From: Oscillospiraceae bacterium
Lineage (GTDB): Bacteria; Bacillota; Clostridia; Oscillospirales; Ruminococcaceae
Length of the DNA stretch: 16,528 bases
Direction: 5' to 3'
NCBI GenBank assembly: GCA_014796735.1
Contig: JAAVIG010000170.1
Location: forward strand, 1 to 16,528
Shown: piece by piece, positions 7,502 to 15,018 of the stretch
Layout of the letters: the number at the start of each line of letters is the position of its first letter
How positions within the stretch are numbered: position 1 is the first letter of the stretch
Program-made: the position numbers and the translations under genes
The notes under the pieces: model-generated
The model's input: only the letters and a program-made list of their open reading frames with translations
What the model was told of the DNA's origin: nothing
Databases searched by the model: none

Positions 7502-7541
7502 CCTATTTGCGCCGACAACAGGCGGCAGAGGGGAGGTTAAT

Positions 7542-8987
7542 ATGAACACCGTATTGATAGCAGAGGATGAAAAGCTTCTTCGTGCCGGGCTTAAAGCCAT
7601 GGTAGGGCGCTCCGGCGTGCCTGTAGGCGAGATCTTGGAGGCACGCGACGGACAGGAAGCGCTGGAAATTCTTCGCACCCGCCGCGTGGATCTTCTCATA
7701 ACCGACATACGAATGCCAAAAATGGACGGTCTTGAATTGGTTTCACATCTTACCGAGCTTGAACACACCCCCACAGTGCTGGTAATAAGCGGATACGACG
7801 ATTTTTCCTATGCTGTTGAGATGCTGAGAAACGGCGTACAGGACTATCTTTTAAAGCCTGTGGAGCGGGAGGTCCTCTATTCCGCCATCAGGAAAGCGGA
7901 AGAGAAGTACCTCAGCCGCGAGGATGCCAAGAAAACCAGAGACAGAGAGTATCTTGACACTCTAAGACAGCTGATGCTGGAACCCGACGCCAAAGGGGAA
8001 AAGTGGCGGGAACGGCTGGAACGTTACGGAGGCCGATTTTTTGGCGGATCATACGTGGGTTTCTGCTGTACGCAAGCGGAAAAGCAGCTTCCCGATAATG
8101 TGCTTACCATACACGCTTTCAGTTCGGTCATGTTCTATGCCGCCGCGGAGACGGAAAGTGACGAGCTCGAAAAAATGCTTGCGCCGCCCATTGGCAAAAG
8201 CAACACTCACCGCGGACTTGAAGCGCTGCACATATGTTATCGCGAGGCTTACGGAGCGTGGCAGACATCCTTTTTTACCGAAACTCTTTGTATGCCCCGG
8301 GAAAAGGAGTTCAAGCCCCTTGATGTCACCGCGAGGCAGCTTGTCGGTCTTGTAGGTCTCTCAAAATGGCAGGACGCTTCAAAGCTTTTGCGCGGTGAAT
8401 CCGCCAGGGTTTTCCGCGGCGAGACCGACCCAAAGGACTTTGTATCTCTCTGCGGTCAGTTTATCGAACAGCTGACGGCAACATATCCCGATCTTATAGA
8501 CGATAAAAGCGATATACAAAGATACGGGAATATATGGGACTTTGGCAGCGTCAACAAATATCTTGAAGCACTGGACGGACGAATGGAGGATTTTTGCGCG
8601 GAAACCGCCTCAGTATTCTCAAACTTTGAAAATAAACAAAAGATACATCAGGCCGTTCAGTATGTCAGAGCCCATTTTCGCGAGCCTTTGAATATGGCGG
8701 AGGTCAGCAACAGAGTTTCCATGAACTACTCCCTTTTCAGCACTCTTTTTAAACAGTATACCGGAGTGAACTTTGTAAATTACCTTCAAGACCTTCGCAT
8801 AAATGAGACAAAACATCTTCTGGAAACCACCGATTGGCACATCTATGAGATAGGCCGCCGCGCGGGATTCACCGACGATAAGCATTTTTTAAAGACCTTT
8901 AAGGCCGCTACGGGATTTTCACCTACGGAGTACCGTAAAACAAAGCTTCTTTTTGAGCGTTCCGGCTGTGAAGAAAACGACGAATAA
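7542..8987 (+). CDS. Response regulator with AraC-type DNA-binding domain (YesN type)
   Basis: A 481-aa transcription factor. The N-terminal receiver domain (about 1-125) has the acidic pocket (AEDEK), phosphoacceptor D55 in LLITDIRMPKMDGLELV, and K105 in DYLLKPV. The middle (about 130-360) is a divergent region with no motif I can name. The last 100 residues form an AraC/XylS double helix-turn-helix (QAVQYVRAHFREPLNMAEVS ... YEIGRRAGFTDDKHFLKTFK). GGGGAGG at 7530-7536 gives the start. It is the partner of the kinase upstream. Its likely targets are the importer and phosphorylase promoters, which share a 15-bp motif at matching positions. Confidence 0.94.
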   Translation: MNTVLIAEDEKLLRAGLKAMVGRSGVPVGEILEARDGQEALEILRTRRVDLLITDIRMPKMDGLELVSHLTELEHTPTVLVISGYDDFSYAVEMLRNGVQDYLLKPVEREVLYSAIRKAEEKYLSREDAKKTRDREYLDTLRQLMLEPDAKGEKWRERLERYGGRFFGGSYVGFCCTQAEKQLPDNVLTIHAFSSVMFYAAAETESDELEKMLAPPIGKSNTHRGLEALHICYREAYGAWQTSFFTETLCMPREKEFKPLDVTARQLVGLVGLSKWQDASKLLRGESARVFRGETDPKDFVSLCGQFIEQLTATYPDLIDDKSDIQRYGNIWDFGSVNKYLEALDGRMEDFCAETASVFSNFENKQKIHQAVQYVRAHFREPLNMAEVSNRVSMNYSLFSTLFKQYTGVNFVNYLQDLRINETKHLLETTDWHIYEIGRRAGFTDDKHFLKTFKAATGFSPTEYRKTKLLFERSGCEENDE

Positions 8988-9009
8988 ATTTTTATCCGCA
9001 AGTTATATT

Positions 9010-9103
9010 ATACCAATCCCTTTTTAAACTGACGTAATACCCACAGTTTAAAAAGGGATTGCACCCGAAACACTAATCCCACAGTTTTAAAAGGGATTAG
9101 TAT
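9010..9103. repeat. Compound palindromic repeat (three related arms)
   Basis: CAATCCCTTTTTAAACTG (9014-9031) is a perfect 18-bp inverted match to 9044-9061, with a 12-nt loop. A third arm at 9082-9103 also matches 9010-9031 in inverted orientation, with only two differences over 22 positions. The third arm can in addition form its own short hairpin (ACTAATCCC 9072-9080 with GGGATTAGT 9093-9101). The block lies 22 bp after the response-regulator stop and may end that transcript, although no T tract follows. Its outer ends, ATAC(C) and AGTAT, match copy A at 143-175. Confidence 0.72.
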
Positions 9104-9142
9104 TATACTAAATCTCAATAAAATCGCCATAAGAAAAATTAT

Positions 9143-9157
9143 GACACCCTGATAAAA
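9143..9157 (+). promoter_or_regulatory. Candidate response-regulator operator upstream of the phosphorylase promoter
   Basis: GACACCCTGATAAAA matches GACACCTAAATAAAA at 501-515 in 12 of 15 positions, and its distance to the -10 box (47 bp) is identical. It ends 9 bp before the -35 box. Finding the same motif in the same helical phase at two otherwise different promoters suggests joint activation by one regulator. Confidence 0.5.
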
Positions 9158-9166
9158 AATAGGATA

Positions 9167-9195
9167 TTGATGCAGACGGAAAGATCATGTAAAAT
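9167..9195 (+). promoter_or_regulatory. Promoter of the phosphorylase/GH30 operon
   Basis: TTGATG (9167-9172), a 17-bp spacer and TAAAAT (9190-9195). It predicts transcription from about 9202, leaving a leader of about 80 nt. The hexamers are moderate matches, as expected for an activated promoter. Confidence 0.55.
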
Positions 9196-9284
9196 GTAAT
9201 TAAAAAATATACAAATTGATACGGAATATTTGGAAATAATGTTTAGAAATTACTATTAAAGAGAAAGGCGGCGGTGATTTGAGT

Positions 9285-11924
9285 ATGCTTAAATTTATAA
9301 ATAATGACGGTGATTTTATACTGAAAGGAGCTCAGCGGTATCAAGGAACATATTTTCCTCTTGTGAACGAGGCGGGAATGATATCTTCTGTCACGCCTAT
9401 GCTTGGCGGCGACTGCAAGACGGATCAGAATACCTATCTTCTTCCTCCTGCCAGTGCCGAAACACTGCACGAGAGCAGGGCGACCCGAAATTTCTGGATA
9501 ATGTCGGAGGGCCGTGAACCGTGGTCGGCAGTGGGTCAAAGCGCAGCACAGCAGGCAGCGAGATTTTCGGACAGCGAGGAGGAAACGGTACTGCGCGGCG
9601 GACTCCTTTGGCAGGAGGTAAGCCGTGAGCAAAAGGACACGGGACTGCGCGCCTCGGTTCTGAGTTTTGTTCCGTCGGGCAATGAGAAAGCAGAGATAAT
9701 GCAGGTGACGATTCAAAACTGCGGAAGTGAGCCGGTTGAAATTACTCCTGCGGCGGCCATACCTCTCTACGGACGCTCCGCCGACAATATACGTGATCAC
9801 CGCCATGTGACAAGCCTCCTTCACCGCATTGAGCTTCGCCCCCACGGTCTCGATGTTACCCCCACTCTTACCTTTGACGAACGGGGGCATCGTCCCGGAA
9901 ATGTGACCTATCGGGTCTGGGGCGGAGATGAAACGGGAGGACCGCCGCAAAGCTTTATTGCGCTGACAAGAGACTTTGTCGGCGAAGGAAGCTGGGATCA
10001 CCCCGAGGCGATCGTCAGGCCGAATGAAGCTGTCAGGCTCCGTGCCGGTCAGTGTGTGGATGGCGGCGAGGCGGCTGCGGTACTTTTTTTCTCGCCCGTA
10101 ATGCTTAAAGCAGGCGATAAAAGACGATACCAAATCATACTGGCGACAGATGACAGTCCTTCGCACTATCTTCTGCCCGACGCGGTAGACGCGGCCTTGG
10201 AGAATACAAAGCGCCGGTGGCGGGAAAGGGCTGTACAAAGCTTTTCTGTTCGCGACAAGGACTTTTGCCCGTGGATGCGCTGGGTGTCGGTACAGCCTAT
10301 CCTTCGCCGCATATGCGGGTGCAGTTTCCTTCCTCACCACGACTACGGCAGAGGCGGCAGAGGCTGGCGGGATCTGTGGCAGGACAGTCTTGCTTTGCTC
10401 CTTACATCTCCGAAGGAGGTAAGAGGAGATCTTCTCAGCTACTTTGCGGGCGTGCGTCCCGACGGCACAAATGCCACGATCATAGGCTCGGTCCCCGGTG
10501 AATTTAAGGCGGACCGAAATAATATACCGCGTGTATGGATGGATCACGGATTCTGGCCGCTTCTTACAGTGGCGTTATACATAGACGAAACAGGGGACAC
10601 CGACTTTTTGCTGGAGGAACAGTCATATTTCTCCGATACCCTTTCCTATAGAGGAGAGTGGCCGCGTGAGTGCGCTGACATGCAAAAACGGAGCGGAACG
10701 GTTTTTGAACATATTCTCACCCAACTCACAACGGCTTTTTACGATGTGGGCGAGCACGGCTTCATGCGGCTTCGCGGTGCGGACTGGAACGACGGCTTGG
10801 ACATGGCGAAAGAGCGGGGCGAGAGCGTGGCCTTTACCGCAGCCTACGCTTACGGCTTTGATCTGCTTGCGAAGCTTACGGAAAAGCTTGAGGGCGATTT
10901 GTATATAGCAAATCCGCTTGCGAGGCTTCTGGGCTTTCCGAGGTCCGATTGGAGCGATACGGAGAAGATGCGCGGGGCATTGAAGGAATATTGCGCGGAA
11001 ACAGATAAAAGCGGCGAAAAAGAGAAAATTTCCCCGGCATTGCTGTCCAAAGCCATCGGAGAAATGGCCGACAGACTTCGCCGGCATATAAACGAAACCG
11101 AATGGGTAGGCGACGGGGCTGATCTCCACTGGTTCAACAGCTACTATGACAATTCGGGCCGTCAGGCAGAGGGACTGCGCGGGAAAACAGTGCGCATGAT
11201 GCTCACGGGGCAGGTGTTCACCATACTTTCGGGCACGGCGGACGACAGTAAGATTCATGAAATCGTCAGAGCGGCGGATTGGTATCTTGACGATCCCACA
11301 CGAGGCGGGTACTGCTTAAACACGGATTTCGGCGAGGTAAAGCTTGACATGGGACGTATGTTCGGCTTTGCTTACGGGAGCAAGGAAAACGGCGCGGTAT
11401 TCAGTCACATGGCGGTTATGTACGCATACGCCCTATATTCAAGGGGATTGGCTCACGAGGGCCGTCGGGTGCTGGAAAGACTTTACCGCCAGAGCATGGA
11501 TTTTGCCAAAAGCCGTATTCTCCCGGGTATTCCCGAGTATTTTGACGAACGCGGACAGGGTATGTACCCCTACCTTACGGGTGCGGCAAGCTGGTTCCTT
11601 CTGACATTGCAGACCCAAGTTTTCGGTGTCTCGGGGCATATGGGAGATCTTGCAATATCGCCTAAGCTTACAGCGGATATGTTCGATGATTCAGGCACAG
11701 CGAAAATCGAGTGCACTGCCGCAGGCAGAAGAGTGTGGGTGCAGTATATGAATCCTTTAGCCCTTGATTGGGGCGAATACGACATAGACTTTGCAGCATG
11801 CAAAGAAAGAAAATGGATCGGGAAGGGTACAACTGTCATTATTCCGCTTGAAGAGCTTCCGAATAACGGACAGCTTTCGCTGACCGTGACCCTATGTAGG
11901 AAAGGAGCGCGCGCCGATGTTTGA
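9285..11924 (+). CDS. GH94-family glycoside phosphorylase (disaccharide phosphorylase; possibly laminaribiose type)
   Basis: An 879-aa inverting phosphorylase of the cellobiose-phosphorylase family. It should cleave a beta-glucoside with inorganic phosphate to give alpha-glucose 1-phosphate in the cytoplasm; there is no signal peptide. The N-terminal beta-sandwich spans about 1-300 and an (alpha/alpha)6 barrel follows. Family motifs are HHDYGRGGRGWRDLWQD (R362 and D367), VWMDHGFW (D420) and RGADWNDGLD. The Asp of WND, D503, is the expected general acid. The length lies between typical cellobiose phosphorylases (about 810 aa) and cellodextrin phosphorylases (about 980 aa), and is near laminaribiose phosphorylases (about 910 aa). 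I prefer the ATG at 9285, with GGCGGTGA just upstream; a TTG at 9279 in frame is an alternative. It overlaps the next gene by 8 nt. Substrate linkage is not established. Confidence 0.88.
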   Translation: MLKFINNDGDFILKGAQRYQGTYFPLVNEAGMISSVTPMLGGDCKTDQNTYLLPPASAETLHESRATRNFWIMSEGREPWSAVGQSAAQQAARFSDSEEETVLRGGLLWQEVSREQKDTGLRASVLSFVPSGNEKAEIMQVTIQNCGSEPVEITPAAAIPLYGRSADNIRDHRHVTSLLHRIELRPHGLDVTPTLTFDERGHRPGNVTYRVWGGDETGGPPQSFIALTRDFVGEGSWDHPEAIVRPNEAVRLRAGQCVDGGEAAAVLFFSPVMLKAGDKRRYQIILATDDSPSHYLLPDAVDAALENTKRRWRERAVQSFSVRDKDFCPWMRWVSVQPILRRICGCSFLPHHDYGRGGRGWRDLWQDSLALLLTSPKEVRGDLLSYFAGVRPDGTNATIIGSVPGEFKADRNNIPRVWMDHGFWPLLTVALYIDETGDTDFLLEEQSYFSDTLSYRGEWPRECADMQKRSGTVFEHILTQLTTAFYDVGEHGFMRLRGADWNDGLDMAKERGESVAFTAAYAYGFDLLAKLTEKLEGDLYIANPLARLLGFPRSDWSDTEKMRGALKEYCAETDKSGEKEKISPALLSKAIGEMADRLRRHINETEWVGDGADLHWFNSYYDNSGRQAEGLRGKTVRMMLTGQVFTILSGTADDSKIHEIVRAADWYLDDPTRGGYCLNTDFGEVKLDMGRMFGFAYGSKENGAVFSHMAVMYAYALYSRGLAHEGRRVLERLYRQSMDFAKSRILPGIPEYFDERGQGMYPYLTGAASWFLLTLQTQVFGVSGHMGDLAISPKLTADMFDDSGTAKIECTAAGRRVWVQYMNPLALDWGEYDIDFAACKERKWIGKGTTVIIPLEELPNNGQLSLTVTLCRKGARADV

Positions 11925-14900
11925 CGAAAAGGGACGCTATGTCATAAAAGAATATCAAAAAAAGCCTGTGTTTTCGAGCTTTTTGCCTGGTATTGCAGGG
12001 CCTATGGGAGTGCCTGTCTGGTGCTGTTACAATAACAGAAGGCAGGCGGTGTGCAGCTTCGGGGCAAGAGATAAAGATCACGCCATAATGGAATTTTCGC
12101 CTGCCTACTGTGCCTACCGTGATGTTGATCGGAGAGGATTCCGTACCTTTTGCAGGGTGAACGGAAAATACAGAGAACTTTTTGCCGAGCATGGCAGTAT
12201 GAAAAGTATAAACAGCATGCACATCGGATCGGGCGAACTGGAGATTTTTACCGAAAACGAAGATATAGAGGCGTCAGCTCTCTTTTTCGGCCTTCCCGAA
12301 GAGCCAACTGCCGCGCTGGTGAGAGTACTCACGGTGCGGAATATCTCCGACAAGCCTTTGGAGCTGGAGCTTCTTGACGGTATGCCCGAGCTTGTGCCCT
12401 ATGGGGTCGATCAGGACGTGTTAAAAAATATGACCAATCTGGCCGCCGCGTGGATGCGCACGGAGGATGAGGATACGGGCATTACATGCTTTGGACTGCG
12501 TGCTTCCATAGCCGACACCGCACGGGTCACCGAGATAAAGGGCCGAAACTTCTGTCTGGGGTGGGACGAAACCGACTCCCTTCTTCACCCGATAACAGAT
12601 CAGCACCTTGTGTTCGGCGAGGATACATCTTTTACCGTTCCCGAAACATTTGTGAATACGGAGCTCGACACGCTGTGCCGCAAAAAGCAGATCACAGAAA
12701 ACGCCTTTCCCTGCTGTTTCCTGCCTAAAAAAGCGTCTCTGGCAAGCGGCAGCGAGATAAAAATATATTCTTTGTACGGTCAGGCGGAGGATAAGGAAGC
12801 AGTGAAAGCCCTTGCCGAAAAGGTTACGGGAAGAGAATGGTTTGAGAAAAAGCGCCGGACGGTGACCGACCTCGTTGACCGACTGACATCGGCCGTCAGT
12901 ACAAAGACCGCTGATCCGATATTTGACGGTTACTGCCGTCAGACCTATCTTGACAACCTGTTAAGAGGGGGAGTACCCTATTTCTTTGAAAGCGGCGGCA
13001 AAAGAGTACCCTTTTACCTTTATTCCAGAAAGCACGGTGACCCGGAGAGAGAATATAACTATTTTTCACTGGGCGGCGAATATTTTGCCCAAGGCAACGG
13101 AAATTTCAGGGACGTAAATCAAAACCGCCGATGCGATGTTATGTTTTTTCCCAATATCGATGACACAAATATCCGCACATTTTATGAGCTGATACAGCCC
13201 GACGGCTATAACCCGCTGGTACTGACGGCCGAAACATATACGCTTCCGCTGGAAGCTTTCGGCGGTATACTTGACCAACTGCCCGCCGAAAATCGTGAAG
13301 CGGCAAAAGAGCTGCTGTCAAAGCCGTTTACTCCGGGGGCTTTTGCCATGGCGGCCGAGAGGTGGGGGCTTTCAAGGGAAGATACCCTGTCTCTTACCGC
13401 GAAAGCGGTATGCGCTTCCCACAGCGAGCCAAATGCCGATTTCTCAGAGGGCTACTGGTGCGACCACTGGACATATAATCTCGACCTTATAGAAAGCTAT
13501 CTGTCCGTATACCCGGAACGGGAGCAAAAGCTGATTTTCGGCAATGCCGATTACCGCTGGTATGCGCCGTACGTTAAGGTGAATCCCAGAGCGGTCCGCT
13601 ATCATATGACGGAAAACGGTCTTCGCCAGTACAATGCGCTGACGGAGCCTAAGCCGCCTTCTCACAAATGGGTAACAAGGGCCGACGGCACACAGGCGAA
13701 AAGTACCCTTATCGAAAAGCTCCTTCTGCTGTGCGCCGTTAAGACCGCCACACTTGATGCGGGAGGAATGGGCATTGAAATGGAGGGGGGAAAGCCCGGC
13801 TGGTACGACGCATTGAACGGACTTCCGGGACTTTTGGGTTCCTCTGTGGCAGAGACCTGCGAGCTATTGCGCCTTGTGCGTTTTACATGCGGCGTACTGG
13901 AGCGGTACGGCGGCAGCGTGGAGCTGTATGATGAGATAGCCGGGCTTATTGCGGGAGTAACGGGAGTGCTTGGCGAAACGGACGACCACTTTGCCCGCTG
14001 GGACAAACTGAATAATTTAAAGGAAAATTACCGCACGGCAACGGCGAAGGGCTTCAACGGTTCGCGCCAAGCTGTAAGTAATAATAAGCTGATCTCGGCA
14101 CTGAAGGTTATGGAAACGGTACTGAGTGACGGGATCAAAGCGGCAGCAGGTTACGGCAGCGGCATTTTGCCCACTTATTTCACTTTTGAGGCAGAAGAGA
14201 TAACAGATACCCCCGACGGTCCAATGCCGAAAAAGCTCAGACCCTGCCCGATGCCCTTGTTCCTTGAAGGACCAATGCACCTGCTGAAGCTGTCTGTGCC
14301 CACAGAGGAAAAACGGGCCATGGTCGGAAGCATTAAAAACAGCGGATTGTATGACAAAGAGCTGAATATGTACAAGGTCAACGAAAATCTTGAGCGCGTG
14401 AGCTTTGAGGCGGGCCGTACAAAGGCGTTCACACGAGGCTGGCTGGAAAACGAGTCCGTATGGCTGCATATGGAATACAAGTATCTGCTGGAACTTCTGA
14501 AAAGCGGCCTTTACGATGAGTTTTCCGAGACCTTCCGTACCGCCGCCGTACCCTTTATGGATCCTGCGCGCTACGGCCGCAGTCCTCTCGAAAACGTATC
14601 CTTTATAGTTTCAAGCGCCAACTTGGATACCTCACGGTGGGGAAGAGGATACACGGCAAGGCTGTCCGGCTCAACGGCCGAGTTTCTTGAAATCCGGCAG
14701 ATGATGTTTTTTGGCAGGCGTCCTTTCCGTATGACCGAAAACGGTCTGAGTCTTGAATTCACGCCTTTTATCCCCGAATATCTCATTCCGCCCGACGGCG
14801 AGATCGAAACCACTTTTTTGGGGAAAATATCGGTGACTTACCGAATCACGAGTGTTCGGCCTTATGCCGGGCACTTTGAAGCGGAGCGGTGGACGCTGAG

Positions 14901-15009
14901 CTTCTCGGACGGTACAACGCGTTTTATTGAGGGTCCCGCTCTTTCGGACGCCGAGGCGCACGCTGTAAGAGAAGGAGCGGTAAAGAATATGCATATAGTT
15001 CTAAAGTGA
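11917..15009 (+). CDS. Large oligosaccharide phosphorylase (GH94/GH149/GH161-like)
   Basis: A 1030-aa cytoplasmic protein related to the GH94 enzyme upstream but larger and divergent. It aligns by motif: NGNFRDVNQNRR (R398) corresponds to the RDLWQD segment, GYWCDHWTYNLDLIESYL (D516) to WMDHGFW, and KPGWYDALNGLPGLLGSSVA to the DWNDGLD...GESVA catalytic segment. D631 is therefore the likely general acid, although Tyr replaces the usual Asn in WND. The size suits chain-acting phosphorylases: 1,2-beta-oligoglucan phosphorylase within GH94, or the beta-1,3-glucan phosphorylases of GH149 and GH161. I cannot choose between these by eye. The start codon overlaps the upstream stop (8-nt overlap), with AAAGGAG 9 nt before it, so the two phosphorylases are translationally coupled. 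Confidence 0.75.
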   Translation: MFDEKGRYVIKEYQKKPVFSSFLPGIAGPMGVPVWCCYNNRRQAVCSFGARDKDHAIMEFSPAYCAYRDVDRRGFRTFCRVNGKYRELFAEHGSMKSINSMHIGSGELEIFTENEDIEASALFFGLPEEPTAALVRVLTVRNISDKPLELELLDGMPELVPYGVDQDVLKNMTNLAAAWMRTEDEDTGITCFGLRASIADTARVTEIKGRNFCLGWDETDSLLHPITDQHLVFGEDTSFTVPETFVNTELDTLCRKKQITENAFPCCFLPKKASLASGSEIKIYSLYGQAEDKEAVKALAEKVTGREWFEKKRRTVTDLVDRLTSAVSTKTADPIFDGYCRQTYLDNLLRGGVPYFFESGGKRVPFYLYSRKHGDPEREYNYFSLGGEYFAQGNGNFRDVNQNRRCDVMFFPNIDDTNIRTFYELIQPDGYNPLVLTAETYTLPLEAFGGILDQLPAENREAAKELLSKPFTPGAFAMAAERWGLSREDTLSLTAKAVCASHSEPNADFSEGYWCDHWTYNLDLIESYLSVYPEREQKLIFGNADYRWYAPYVKVNPRAVRYHMTENGLRQYNALTEPKPPSHKWVTRADGTQAKSTLIEKLLLLCAVKTATLDAGGMGIEMEGGKPGWYDALNGLPGLLGSSVAETCELLRLVRFTCGVLERYGGSVELYDEIAGLIAGVTGVLGETDDHFARWDKLNNLKENYRTATAKGFNGSRQAVSNNKLISALKVMETVLSDGIKAAAGYGSGILPTYFTFEAEEITDTPDGPMPKKLRPCPMPLFLEGPMHLLKLSVPTEEKRAMVGSIKNSGLYDKELNMYKVNENLERVSFEAGRTKAFTRGWLENESVWLHMEYKYLLELLKSGLYDEFSETFRTAAVPFMDPARYGRSPLENVSFIVSSANLDTSRWGRGYTARLSGSTAEFLEIRQMMFFGRRPFRMTENGLSLEFTPFIPEYLIPPDGEIETTFLGKISVTYRITSVRPYAGHFEAERWTLSFSDGTTRFIEGPALSDAEAHAVREGAVKNMHIVLK

Positions 15010-15018
15010 GGTGATTAA

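Noticed and set aside
9010..9103. CRISPR-like or riboswitch interpretation of the repeated arms
   Set aside because: The arms are inverted copies rather than regularly spaced direct repeats with spacers. The block follows a stop codon and lies upstream of a separate promoter, so no riboswitch position fits.
9243..10547. 434-aa open frame on the minus strand
   Set aside because: It lies opposite the GH94 gene, has a composition like a frame shadow (rich in Arg, His, Ala, Tyr), no ribosome site and no recognisable motif.
13441..13500. GYWCDHW (D516) as the catalytic acid segment of the large phosphorylase
   Set aside because: Comparison with the GH94 enzyme upstream aligns it with VWMDHGFW, not with DWND. 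The later GWYDALNG segment (D631) fits the catalytic position better.
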